Shown one piece after another: positions 7,674 through 15,767 of a stretch of 37,587 nt of DNA. Numbering within the stretch: the first letter of the stretch is position 1; each line of letters starts with the position of its first letter. Made by a program: the position numbers and the translations under genes. Source of the DNA: Burkholderiaceae bacterium (GTDB taxonomy: Bacteria; Pseudomonadota; Gammaproteobacteria; Burkholderiales; Burkholderiaceae_C); NCBI GenBank assembly GCA_019751915.1, contig JAIEMS010000028.1, positions 1 through 37,587 of the forward strand. The letters are read 5' to 3'. Below the pieces are notes generated by a model, which did no database searches, was not told where the DNA came from, and saw only the letters and a list, made by a program, of their open reading frames with translations.

Positions 7674-9136
7674 CTGATAACTCCTTCGTAGAATATTTGC
7701 CACTGCGTACCCCGGCGTATCCAGTATTGGCGCCGGGTGGTGCCAGTGCGTGCGCCCACGGCCACCTCGCCAAAGGTCACGACCATAGTGTCGTCGGTAT
7801 CCTTCCAGCGCAGGTACGATTTGTCCTTGAGCTGGACTTCGCGGCCCCGTTGCTCCTCAGACGGCATCAGTGCCATCAGCCAGCGTTCGGCGGGATGCTG
7901 TGAGGCGCTTTTGAAGTCGGGTGCATAAAAGCGCTGCAAGCGGGCCATGTCGCCATCGGACTTGGCTTTACTCCAAGCCTCTAGCAGAGTATCAAACTCG
8001 CGGCGCTCGGTTTCCACGCTGCCCGGTGCCACCCATTGCAGCTCTGGGGCAATGATGACCGGTGTCGAGCGTGGCTCGACAGTGCGCATCAAGCGTTCGA
8101 GGTCAGGGTTGGCAATAGCCACACAGCCATCGGTTGCCAAGGGTGCCCGCGAAAACTGGTTGGGGGGTGTGCCGTGCACCCAGATACCCTTACCGGTTTT
8201 ACCGCGCACTTGGTCTAGCGGATTGGGGTAATTGATAGGCAAGGCACCTGCGCCGTAAAAGTCGCGCAGGGTGGTCCGATCCAAGCGGCTGGTCATGAAA
8301 TACACGCCCAACGGCGTGCGCTGATCGCCCTCGACATCTTTGCCAATGCCCAGTTTGCCCACCGATGCGTAGTAATCGGCCACCAAGCGCATTCCTTTGG
8401 CAGTGTTTTCAAACAGGTACAAGCGCGAGCGCGAAGCATCGACCGCCACCGCGTGCCGACTGCGCTCCGACAGCATCAAAAATTGCGCGGGCACCGTGTT
8501 CTCGGGTGGGCGGTGACGCTGCGCCTGCAGGCGGCGCTCAGACTCATCACGCAGTTGCTGCAACGACGTGGTCACGGTACTGCTGTTGCTGCGTTCGGCA
8601 CCGGGCACATCGCCCACCCGCGCCACAGACCGCGAACGTGCCGACAGCAAATCACCCAGCACCAAATGGGCCAACTGAAAATCAGGGTAATCACGTACCA
8701 AGGCTTCGGCTTGGGTCAACGCTTGGCGCTGATCGCCTTGGCTGATGCGCTGGTAAACCTCCAGCAACCGGGTCTCTGCTTGCCCGTCTTGCAGCGGTGC
8801 CACAGGTTTGGCCTCGGCTTTGGCAGCACTGGCAGCGCTCACAGCAGTGACACCGGCGACCGCTCCAGCCACCAAAGCGGCCTTGCTGGCTTTTTCTGCT
8901 TTGCCAGATTTTGCAACCTTGCCCGGTTTACCTGCTATGGCAGCTTTACTGGGTTTTGCTGCCGCACGCAGCTGACCTGCTTGGGTGGTGTTGGGGCTGG
9001 TTTTTTGGGCGCTCTGAACCGATTGTGACCAAGCCACGGCATGCAGTGCCAAAGCGGACACCAGTACGCGCACTAGGCGGGAGCCACTGCGCCCACTGCG
9101 CCCACTGCACTGAGAATCAATTGCCCACAGTTTCAC
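7670..9136 (-). CDS. L,D-transpeptidase (YkuD) with C-terminal NTF2-like domain
   Basis: Periplasmic cell-wall enzyme that forms 3-3 peptidoglycan cross-links or attaches proteins to peptidoglycan through a catalytic Cys. A hydrophobic signal segment (residues 21-36) follows a 20-residue basic stretch. A Lys/Ala-rich linker (55-110, many GK and SK dipeptides) is next, then a helical TPR-like part (120-165). The YkuD domain (about 225-365) carries HGTPP (321-325) and the ATDGCVAI motif with catalytic Cys 338. Residues 381-488 resemble an NTF2-like domain (LLEAWSKAKSDGDMARLQRFY...WQIFYEG). The GTG start at 9136 overlaps the preceding gene by 20 nt; a later start within the signal segment is possible. 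Confidence 0.9.
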   Translation of the reverse strand: MKLWAIDSQCSGRSGRSGSRLVRVLVSALALHAVAWSQSVQSAQKTSPNTTQAGQLRAAAKPSKAAIAGKPGKVAKSGKAEKASKAALVAGAVAGVTAVSAASAAKAEAKPVAPLQDGQAETRLLEVYQRISQGDQRQALTQAEALVRDYPDFQLAHLVLGDLLSARSRSVARVGDVPGAERSNSSTVTTSLQQLRDESERRLQAQRHRPPENTVPAQFLMLSERSRHAVAVDASRSRLYLFENTAKGMRLVADYYASVGKLGIGKDVEGDQRTPLGVYFMTSRLDRTTLRDFYGAGALPINYPNPLDQVRGKTGKGIWVHGTPPNQFSRAPLATDGCVAIANPDLERLMRTVEPRSTPVIIAPELQWVAPGSVETERREFDTLLEAWSKAKSDGDMARLQRFYAPDFKSASQHPAERWLMALMPSEEQRGREVQLKDKSYLRWKDTDDTMVVTFGEVAVGARTGTTRRQYWIRRGTQWQIFYEGVIR

Positions 9137-10403
9137 GCAAAATCATCCAACGGCCTTGGTTTTTGCCCATTTCCAGCATTTTTCGGCTGCTGGTTTTGAG
9201 CGCCCCGGCACTGTAATGCTGACGAAAGTGCACCGTGGCTTTGTTGCCGTTGACACTCACTTGTAGGTCTTCAACCTTCACGCTGATATGCGCCTTGCCC
9301 ATCACGCGGGCACGGCGCTCGTCTTCCCAGGCTTTGCGCGTTTGCTTGCCAGCGGGCAAAAAGTCTTTGCTGTAAGAGCCTAGGTATCCATCCAAATCTT
9401 TGGACGACCAAGCCGCAGCCCACTCTTGCACAGCCGTGGTGATTTCTTGCGTGGTAGCCGTGTCGGGTTTGTCGATAGCAGGTGCGGCAGGAGCGGGCAC
9501 CGATGCAGGCTTGATTGCCGGTATCGGCACAGTTGCAGGCGTTGATGCAGGAACCGATGCAGGCTTGGCTGCGGGCGTTGGCACGGGTACGGGTACAGGT
9601 GCGGATGCAGGCTTGACCATGGGCACAACCACCGGCGCTGGGGTGGGTGCTGGGGTCGAGGCAGGTTTCACTGCCGGGGCCGGACTTGGAGCAGGCAACG
9701 GACTGGGTGCCGGTGTCGGAATCGGTGCAGACGCTGGTTTAGCCGCTGGAGCTGGAGCTGGAGCTGGAGCTGGAGCTGGAGCTGGAGCTGGAGCTGGAGC
9801 TGGGCTTGGTGCCGGTGCCGGACTGGATGCTGGCGGTGGTGGTGGCGCAACGGCTGCAACCTTGGTGGCCCCCTTGCTGGTAGAGGAGAACAAATCGCGG
9901 ATCATGCCCAACTTAGGTTGCACGGTAGCCGCTTGGGTCACATCAAGCTGGAGCGCCTTGTTGTAGGCCACGCTGGCTTGGCGCGCATACACATCGCCCA
10001 GATTTTCGTGGGCCGTAGCATAGCTGGGGTTGGTGCGAATAGCCATCTCCAACGCGGTACGGGCCTTGTCAAACTGGTTCTGACCAGCGTAGAGCACCGC
10101 TAAATTGTTGTAAGGCTCGGGCAATTCGGGGTGGTCTTCGGTCAGCTTGGTAAAAACAGCGATGGCATCGGTGGGCCTGCCTGAATCCGTCAGTGCTACA
10201 CCGCGTAAAAACCGTAGTTGTGGGTCGCGCGGCTTAGCCCCTAAACGCTGCTCGGTTTTGAGCAAAGCCTCCGCTGGTTTGCCAGCACGCAGCAATTGGG
10301 TGATTTCGCTGTATTCATCAGCGTGGGCCGCGCTGGTGCCCAACAATGCTGTCAGTGCCAGCAGGCGCAGAACATGAGGAAGGGTGCGGCGAACGTGCGT
10401 CAT
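9117..10403 (-). CDS. Exported TPR protein with Pro/Ala linker and NTF2-like domain
   Basis: First gene of the envelope cluster, 428 residues from ATG 10403. A signal peptide (residues 1-28, ending AAHA) is followed by tetratricopeptide repeats (about 30-160; YNNLAVLYAGQNQFDKARTALEMA and YATAHENLGDVYA). A long Pro/Ala-rich linker (187-320) has repeated KPAS(A/V)P units and a run of about nine Ala-Pro pairs. The C-terminal 105 residues (VQEWAAAWSSKDLDGYLGSY...RWMILRE) resemble the NTF2-like domain that also ends the next gene's L,D-transpeptidase. TPR proteins of this build probably act as periplasmic scaffolds. The shared terminal domain and the 20-nt overlap suggest the two work together. 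No strong ribosome binding site is visible. Confidence 0.85.
   Translation of the reverse strand: MTHVRRTLPHVLRLLALTALLGTSAAHADEYSEITQLLRAGKPAEALLKTEQRLGAKPRDPQLRFLRGVALTDSGRPTDAIAVFTKLTEDHPELPEPYNNLAVLYAGQNQFDKARTALEMAIRTNPSYATAHENLGDVYARQASVAYNKALQLDVTQAATVQPKLGMIRDLFSSTSKGATKVAAVAPPPPPASSPAPAPSPAPAPAPAPAPAPAPAPAPAAKPASAPIPTPAPSPLPAPSPAPAVKPASTPAPTPAPVVVPMVKPASAPVPVPVPTPAAKPASVPASTPATVPIPAIKPASVPAPAAPAIDKPDTATTQEITTAVQEWAAAWSSKDLDGYLGSYSKDFLPAGKQTRKAWEDERRARVMGKAHISVKVEDLQVSVNGNKATVHFRQHYSAGALKTSSRKMLEMGKNQGRWMILRETVGN
9745..9798. repeat. Perfect hexanucleotide microsatellite (GCTGGA)x9
   Basis: Nine uninterrupted GCTGGA units; the next unit, GCTGGG, departs by one base. On the coding (minus) strand each unit adds one Ala-Pro pair, about residues 202-219 of the TPR protein. 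Unit length is a multiple of three, so slippage would change linker length without changing frame. Confidence 0.95.
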
Positions 10404-10616
10404 GACAGGTGGGTGATAAGAAGGCGAAAAGCCCCGTAGGGGGCTTATACTGCGCCGAATTGTAGCTGAGGGGGTACCAAAGCGTGCAGCACCAACGCGG
10501 GTTTGGCCGTTGCCTCCTCGCTGCCCACAGGCCCTTCTTGTGCTGCGGGCACTTCGCCCCACGCCCCTCGTGGTGAAGCCGCTTCACCCATTTCATCTCC
10601 AAAAACTGACACCCCC
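10404..10616. promoter_or_regulatory. Divergent promoter region between the envelope operon and cysS, with a 5' hairpin
   Basis: The two divergent genes need promoters in this 213-bp gap. On the minus strand TATAAG (10449-10444) is a plausible -10 element. It is followed at once by AAGCCCC-CTAC-GGGGCTT (10446-10429) and a short T run, a hairpin that would sit at the very 5' end of the envelope operon transcript. On the plus strand TATACT (10445-10450) overlaps it and could serve cysS. No convincing -35 boxes were found, so these are candidates only. Confidence 0.4.
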
Positions 10617-11993
10617 ATGAGTTTGCGTATCTACAACACGCTGTCGCGTGCATTGAAGAATTTTGAGCCGATCGAACCAGGCCATGTTCGCATGTACGTT
10701 TGCGGCATGACAGTCTATGACCTGTGCCACTTGGGCCACGCCCGCTCGATGGTCGCTTTTGACGTGGTGCAGCGCTGGCTGCGCGCCAGTGGCCTGCGCG
10801 TGACTTACGTTCGCAACATCACCGATATTGACGACAAAATCATCCAGCGGGCGGTGCAAAACGGCGAAACAATTCGCCACCTGACCGACCGGATGATCGA
10901 CGCTTTGCACCAAGATGCCGACGCGCTGGGCATCGAGCGCCCGACCCACGAACCGCGTGCCACCGACTACGTGCCGCAGATGCTGTCGTTGATTGGCACT
11001 TTGGAGTCCAAAGGTTTGGCCTATCAAGCGGGCAATGGCGATGTCAACTACGCAGTACGAAAATTTGCCGGTTACGGCAAGCTGTCAGGCAAATCGCTGG
11101 ACGAATTGAACGCCGGCGAACGCGTCGCGGTGCAAGACGGCAAGCACGATCCGCTGGATTTTGTGCTCTGGAAGATCGCCAAAGCGACCGAACCCAACGA
11201 GGTCCAATGGGCCAGCAACTGGGGTGCAGGCCGCCCCGGTTGGCACATCGAATGCTCGGCAATGGGTTGCGCGCTGCTGGGCGAGAGTTTTGACATCCAC
11301 GGTGGCGGCGCTGATTTGCAGTTTCCGCACCACGAAAACGAAATTGCCCAAAGCGAAGGCGCTACCGGCCAGCCCTTGGCGCACACTTGGATGCACAACG
11401 GCTTTATCAACATCGACAACGAAAAGATGTCCAAGTCCTTGGGCAACTTTTTTACCATCCGCGATGTGCTGCAAAAGTACGATGCCGAGACGGTGCGCTT
11501 TTTTGTGGTGCGCAGCCACTACCGCAGCCCGTTAAATTACAGCGATGTCCATTTGGACGATGCCCGCGCTGCCCTCAAGCGCCTGTACACCGCACTCAGC
11601 TTGGTGGCCCCCGCCGATGTCCGCATCGACTGGACGCAACCCCAAGCCGCACGCTTTAAAGCGGCGATGGACGAAGATTTTGGCACCCCCGATGCCGTGG
11701 CAGTGCTGTTTGACTTGGCTGGCGAGGTCAACCGCAGCCAGTGCGGGCAAACTGCCGGCTTGCTCAAAAGCTTGGGCGGTTGTTTGGGGCTTTTGCAAGG
11801 CGACCCACAGGCATTTTTGCAAGCGGGCAGTGGCTTGGACGAGGCCCAAATTCAATCGCAAATCGCCGCCCGTGCTGCCGCCAAAGCAGCGAAAAATTTT
11901 GCCGAGGCCGACCGCATTCGCAATGAATTACTGGCCGCTGGCATCGTACTGAAAGACTCGGCTGCGGGCACCACTTGGGAGGCAGCGGCGTAG
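10617..11993 (+). CDS. cysS: Cysteinyl-tRNA synthetase
   Basis: Class I aminoacyl-tRNA synthetase charging tRNA-Cys. HIGH-type motif HLGH is at residues 38-41 and KMSKS at 270-274. Zinc ligands line up with the family: Cys 29 ([10 protein letters not shown]), Cys 213 (HIECSAM), His 238 and Glu 242 (FPHHENE). ATG at 10617 starts [11 protein letters not shown], a normal CysRS N-terminus; an in-frame upstream extension has no similarity. Length of 458 residues is standard. It heads a same-strand group with accA, tilS, lysC and tRNA-Ser. Confidence 0.97.
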   Translation: MSLRIYNTLSRALKNFEPIEPGHVRMYVCGMTVYDLCHLGHARSMVAFDVVQRWLRASGLRVTYVRNITDIDDKIIQRAVQNGETIRHLTDRMIDALHQDADALGIERPTHEPRATDYVPQMLSLIGTLESKGLAYQAGNGDVNYAVRKFAGYGKLSGKSLDELNAGERVAVQDGKHDPLDFVLWKIAKATEPNEVQWASNWGAGRPGWHIECSAMGCALLGESFDIHGGGADLQFPHHENEIAQSEGATGQPLAHTWMHNGFINIDNEKMSKSLGNFFTIRDVLQKYDAETVRFFVVRSHYRSPLNYSDVHLDDARAALKRLYTALSLVAPADVRIDWTQPQAARFKAAMDEDFGTPDAVAVLFDLAGEVNRSQCGQTAGLLKSLGGCLGLLQGDPQAFLQAGSGLDEAQIQSQIAARAAAKAAKNFAEADRIRNELLAAGIVLKDSAAGTTWEAAA

Positions 11994-12098
11994 CGGCACT
12001 GGCCGCCAAGCCCAGAGGTCGGGCGGCCCTTGGTATATTTGAAAGCTGCTGGCGACGCTGCCGGTAGCGTACTGAGCGACAGATCAAGGAGAAACAAC

Positions 12099-13076
12099 GT
12101 GGCAAAAAAAGCCTTCCTGGATTTTGAAAATCCGATTGCCGAACTCGAATCCAAAATCGAAGAACTGCGTTACGTGCAGACCGAAAGCGCCGTCGATATC
12201 TCCGATGAAATCGACCAGCTCAGTAAAAAGAGCCAGCAACTGACCAAGGATATTTACGCGACCTTGAGTCCTTGGCAAATCACCAAAATTGCCCGCCACC
12301 CCGAGCGCCCCTACACCTTGGACTACGTGCAGGGCCTGTTCACCGATTTTGTCGAGATGCACGGCGACCGCCATTTTGCTGACGACAAATCCATCGTCGG
12401 GGGCTTGGCCCGCTTCAACGGCCACGCCTGCATGGTGCTGGGCCAGCAAAAAGGGCGCGACACCAAAGAGCGCACCCAACGCAACTTTGGCATGACCCGC
12501 CCCGAGGGCTATCGCAAGGCGCTGCGCCTGATGAAGCTGGCAGAAAAGTTCCGTTTGCCCGTGTTTACCTTTGTCGATACGCCCGGAGCCTTTCCGGGCA
12601 TTGACGCTGAAGAACGCGGCCAGTCCGAAGCCATTGGCCGCAATATCTACGAAATGGCCCAATTGGAAGTGCCCATCATCACCACCATCATTGGCGAAGG
12701 TGGCTCGGGCGGGGCGCTGGCCTTGAGCGTCTGCGACCAATTGCTGATGTTGCAGTATTCGATTTATTCGGTGATTAGCCCCGAGGGCTGTGCCTCGATT
12801 CTCTGGAAAACCAGCGACAAAGCCCAAGACGCTGCCGAGGCGCTGGGCATTACCGCGCACCGCCTCAAGGCGCTGGGTTTGGTGGACAAAATCGTGAACG
12901 AACCCGTCGGCGGTGCCCACCGCGATAGCAAGCAAATGCAGTCGCTGCTTAAGCGTGCCTTGGGCGATGCCTTTCGCCAAGTGGCCGACCTCAAAACCCC
13001 AGACCTCATCAACCGCCGCTACGAACGCCTGCAAAGCTATGGCCGGTTTACCGACACCAAGGCCGATCACCGCTAA
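12099..13076 (+). CDS. accA: Acetyl-CoA carboxylase, carboxyltransferase alpha subunit
   Basis: First committed step of fatty-acid synthesis; AccA pairs with AccD to transfer the carboxyl group from carboxybiotin to acetyl-CoA. GTG at 12099 follows a strong AAGGAG at 12086-12091; the protein starts [20 protein letters not shown], the typical AccA N-terminus. Carboxyltransferase landmarks include [31 protein letters not shown] and [13 protein letters not shown]. Length is 325 residues. A 105-bp gap separates it from cysS. It contains an imperfect hairpin (GGCCGCC at 12001 with GGCGGCC at 12022) and TATATT at 12034 as a possible -10, so accA may have its own promoter. Confidence 0.97.
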   Translation: MAKKAFLDFENPIAELESKIEELRYVQTESAVDISDEIDQLSKKSQQLTKDIYATLSPWQITKIARHPERPYTLDYVQGLFTDFVEMHGDRHFADDKSIVGGLARFNGHACMVLGQQKGRDTKERTQRNFGMTRPEGYRKALRLMKLAEKFRLPVFTFVDTPGAFPGIDAEERGQSEAIGRNIYEMAQLEVPIITTIIGEGGSGGALALSVCDQLLMLQYSIYSVISPEGCASILWKTSDKAQDAAEALGITAHRLKALGLVDKIVNEPVGGAHRDSKQMQSLLKRALGDAFRQVADLKTPDLINRRYERLQSYGRFTDTKADHR

Positions 13077-13111
13077 AGTGGCTTGCGTTTGATTGGGCTG
13101 TAGCGCGCGCG

Positions 13112-14128
13112 ATGGCTTCCAATTTTGATGCTGCCGTGCGGGCCTTTACCCCGGCCCTGCCCTTAGCGGTGGGCTTGAGTGGCGGTGCCGATTCCACAGC
13201 GCTGTTGTTGGCTTGCGCGGCGCGCTGGCCGGGTCAGGTACGGGCCATTCATGTTCACCATGGTTTGCAAGCCGCCGCCGATGGTTTTGCACAGCACTGC
13301 ACCGACTTGTGCCAAGGTTTGCAGGTACCTTTAACCGTGCAGCACGTCAGCGCCCACCCGACCAGCGGCCAAAGCCCCGAAGATGCCGCTCGGACAGCCC
13401 GTTATAAGGCTTTTGAGGCAGTAGCCCGCTCCCAGCAAGAAAAGAGTGCTATTAAATCAATAGCATTGGCACAGCATGCCGACGACCAAGTCGAAACCAT
13501 TTTGTTGGCACTCTCGCGCGGCGCGGGCGTGGCCGGGCTGGCGGCCATGCCTGCCCATTGGCAGCGCGGCGGCATCGACTGGCACCGGCCTTTGCTTGCC
13601 GTGCCCGGCGCTGAAGTACGCGCTTGGCTGCGCGCGCGCGGCCAATGCTGGGTCGAAGACCCCACCAATACCGACGAACACTACACCCGCAACCGCATCC
13701 GCGCCCGGCTTTTGCCCGCGCTGGAGGCGGCATTTCCGGCATTTCGCAGCACCTTTGCCCGCAGCGCTGCCCATGCCGGTCAAGCCAAAGAGTTGCTGTT
13801 GGAATTAGCGCAGCAAGATTTGGCACTGGTAGGTACACCGCCGCACATTCGTGCGCTACAAGCCCTCAGTGCAGCGCGCCAAGCCAACGTGCTGCGCCAC
13901 TGGTTGCACAGCATGCACCAGACCACACCGGCGGCGGCACAACTGGCCGAACTGCTGCGCCAGATTGCCGCTTGCACCACGCGCGGCCACCGTATTCGCA
14001 TCAAGGTCGGGCGCGGCTTTGTCGAGCGTGTGGGCACGGGGCTGCATTGGTACAATCCCGAGGGTTTTGGCCCCACTTTTGCACGAAACACGGCGGCGCC
14101 CCAAAACGCTGTTCAACCCGCGCCGTGA
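13112..14128 (+). CDS. tilS: tRNA(Ile)-lysidine synthase
   Basis: Converts the wobble cytidine of tRNA-Ile(CAU) to lysidine, so that it reads AUA. The ATP-binding loop SGGADS is at residues 23-28 and the LAQHADDQVETILL and RGAGVAGLAAM motifs of the N-terminal PP-loop domain are clear. RNRIRARLLPALE follows. At 338 residues it is shorter than E. coli TilS (about 430); only part of the C-terminal domains is present, as in many short betaproteobacterial forms. A fragment of the dispersed repeat lies at 13448-13470 in frame, encoding the loop just before LAQHADD. It starts 35 bp after accA. Confidence 0.92.
   Translation: MASNFDAAVRAFTPALPLAVGLSGGADSTALLLACAARWPGQVRAIHVHHGLQAAADGFAQHCTDLCQGLQVPLTVQHVSAHPTSGQSPEDAARTARYKAFEAVARSQQEKSAIKSIALAQHADDQVETILLALSRGAGVAGLAAMPAHWQRGGIDWHRPLLAVPGAEVRAWLRARGQCWVEDPTNTDEHYTRNRIRARLLPALEAAFPAFRSTFARSAAHAGQAKELLLELAQQDLALVGTPPHIRALQALSAARQANVLRHWLHSMHQTTPAAAQLAELLRQIAACTTRGHRIRIKVGRGFVERVGTGLHWYNPEGFGPTFARNTAAPQNAVQPAP
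13448..13470 (+). repeat. Dispersed repeat, partial copy E, in frame within tilS
   Basis: TGCTATTAAATCAATAGCA is an imperfect palindrome identical in plan to the first half of the other copies. It encodes SAIKSIA, just before the conserved LAQHADD segment of TilS, in a position that is a variable loop in the family. The second half of the repeat is absent or unrecognisable. Confidence 0.4.
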
Positions 14129-14155
14129 TCCGGGTTTCGTCACCACACACCTCCA

Positions 14156-15424
14156 ATGGCATTGATCGTTCACAAATATGGCGGCACGTCGATGGGTTCG
14201 CCCGAGCGAATCCGCAACGTTGCCAAGCGCGTGACCAAATGGGCGCGCGCCGGCCACCAAATCGTGGTGGTACCCAGCGCCATGAGCGGCGAAACCAATC
14301 GCTTGCTGGGCTTGGCTGGCGAATTGGCCCCGGCCCGCGCTAGCACGGCATACCACCGCGAACTCGACGCACTGGCGGCCACCGGCGAGCAAGCCTCGTC
14401 GGCTTTGCTGGCCATTGCCCTGCAAGCCGAAGGCACACCTGCCGTCAGCTATGCCGGCTGGCAAGTGCCGGTGCGCACCGACAGCAGCTACACCAAAGCC
14501 CGGATCGAATCGATTGACGACCAGCGCGTGCGGGCCGACTTGGCCGCAGGCAAAGTCGTTGTCATCACCGGGTTTCAGGGCATCGACGAGGGCGGCAACG
14601 TCACGACGTTGGGTCGGGGTGGTTCGGACACTTCAGCCGTGGCCATTGCCGCAGCGATGAAGGCCGATGAATGCCTGATCTACACCGATGTCGATGGGGT
14701 TTACACCACCGACCCGCGTGTGGTCTCAGCAGCACGGCGCTTGCACACGGTCAGTTTCGAAGAAATGCTCGAAATGGCCAGCTTGGGCAGCAAGGTATTG
14801 CAAATCCGTTCGGTTGAATTTGCGGGCAAGTACAAAGTTCCTATGCGCGTGCTGTCTAGCTTCACGCCGTGGGACATCGACTTGGCCGAAGAAGCCCAAT
14901 CGGGCACGCTCATCACTTTTGAGGAAGACGAAAAAATGGAAAAAGCCGTTGTATCCGGCATCGCATTCAACCGCGGCGAAGCCAAGATCTCGGTGCTGGG
15001 CGTACCCGACACCCCCGGCGTTGCCTACCGCATCCTCGGCCCAGTGGCAGATGCCAACATTGAAGTCGATGTCATCATCCAAAACATCAGCAAAGACGGC
15101 AAAGCCGACTTTAGCTTCACGGTCAACCACAGCGACTACCAGCGCACGATGGAATTGCTGCAAACCTCTGCAGTGGCTGAACTCGGTGCCAAAGAAGTCG
15201 TCGGTGACCCCCACATCTGCAAGGTCAGCATCGTTGGCATTGGCATGCGCAGCCACGTTGGTGTCGCCAGCACCATGTTCCGCGTGTTGAGCCAAGAAGG
15301 TATCAACATCCAGATGATCTCGACCTCTGAAATCAAAACCTCGGTGGTGATCGACGAGAAGTACCTAGAGTTGGCAGTGCGCGCACTGCACACCGCTTTT
15401 GGTCTGGATAAACCCGCTGAATAA
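14156..15424 (+). CDS. lysC: Aspartate kinase
   Basis: Phosphorylates L-aspartate, the entry step to lysine, threonine, methionine and diaminopimelate synthesis. The kinase signature KYGGTS is at residues 7-12, with VVPSAMSGETN and GRGGSDTSAVAIAAAM further in. The C-terminal third holds two ACT domains (ISVLGVPDTPGVAYRI and VSIVGIGMRSHVGVASTMF) that bind feedback inhibitors. At 422 residues, without a homoserine dehydrogenase domain, it is the monofunctional type. It is followed 36 bp later by tRNA-Ser. No lysine riboswitch is visible upstream; the gap to tilS is 27 bp. Confidence 0.96.
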   Translation: MALIVHKYGGTSMGSPERIRNVAKRVTKWARAGHQIVVVPSAMSGETNRLLGLAGELAPARASTAYHRELDALAATGEQASSALLAIALQAEGTPAVSYAGWQVPVRTDSSYTKARIESIDDQRVRADLAAGKVVVITGFQGIDEGGNVTTLGRGGSDTSAVAIAAAMKADECLIYTDVDGVYTTDPRVVSAARRLHTVSFEEMLEMASLGSKVLQIRSVEFAGKYKVPMRVLSSFTPWDIDLAEEAQSGTLITFEEDEKMEKAVVSGIAFNRGEAKISVLGVPDTPGVAYRILGPVADANIEVDVIIQNISKDGKADFSFTVNHSDYQRTMELLQTSAVAELGAKEVVGDPHICKVSIVGIGMRSHVGVASTMFRVLSQEGINIQMISTSEIKTSVVIDEKYLELAVRALHTAFGLDKPAE

Positions 15425-15460
15425 AAATTTGCCCTGAATTTAGGGCATAATAGCGGGATT

Positions 15461-15553
15461 GGAAACGTGACCGAGTGGCCGAAGGTGCTCCCCTGCTAAG
15501 GGAGTATGGGGTGTAGAGCCTCATCGAGGGTTCGAATCCCTCCGTTTCCGCCA
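15461..15553 (+). tRNA. tRNA-Ser (anticodon GCU)
   Basis: Long class II tRNA of 93 nt with encoded CCA (15551-15553). Acceptor stem GGAAACG pairs with CGTTTCC, discriminator G. The D arm is GACCGAGTGGCCGAAGGT, the anticodon loop CTGCTAA gives GCT, and an extended variable arm (GTATGGGGTGTAGAGCCTCATC) and T arm GGGTTCGAATCCC follow. The long variable arm fixes serine identity. It lies just downstream of lysC and is followed by an intrinsic terminator. Confidence 0.97.
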
Positions 15554-15560
15554 ACATTAA

Positions 15561-15588
15561 GCCCCTGATGCAAATCAGGGGCTTTTTT
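15561..15588 (+). terminator. Intrinsic terminator after tRNA-Ser
   Basis: Stem GCCCCTGAT (15561-15569) pairs perfectly with ATCAGGGGC (15574-15582) around a GCAA loop. It is followed by TTTTTT. It starts 8 nt after the tRNA CCA end. Confidence 0.93.
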
Positions 15589-15767
15589 GTTTCTGGGTGC
15601 CTACATTCGCCAGCATTGATGTGCTGGCAAAGATCGCTACCACCGTCATCTGATACGTACCAGATCGCTGCATCTGCTGCTGTTATTCAAACATAGCGCG
15701 CTTCATAGTCGAACCCTTGAAACAGAGGATGCCTTACACATCCTCTGCCTTATTTTTTGAGGTTCGC
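15589..15767 (+). promoter_or_regulatory. ccoG leader with stacked inverted repeats
   Basis: Three symmetrical elements precede ccoG. GCCAGCA/TGCTGGC (15609-15628) is a perfect 7-bp repeat with a 6-nt loop. An 18-bp near-palindrome at 15648-15665 (ATCTG...CAGAT) has the look of a dimeric operator. CAGAGGATG/CATCCTCTG (15723-15731 and 15739-15747) is a perfect 9-bp hairpin followed by a T-rich stretch, ending only 11 nt before the GAGG ribosome binding site. The last resembles an attenuator. No clear promoter boxes or full FNR box were found. Confidence 0.5.

Noticed and set aside
9480..9860. CRISPR-like repetitive array
   Set aside because: Repeats are short, in frame, and encode Pro/Ala-rich protein; there are no unique spacers of constant length.
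9400..9966. Long plus-strand open frame rich in Gly/Ala opposite the TPR gene
   Set aside because: It is the antisense shadow of the Pro/Ala-coding linker; the minus frame has a signal peptide, TPRs and an NTF2-like domain.
15609..15630. FNR box upstream of ccoG (TTGAT in the first hairpin)
   Set aside because: Only the left half-site matches; the right half diverges, and the bases belong to the hairpin loop.
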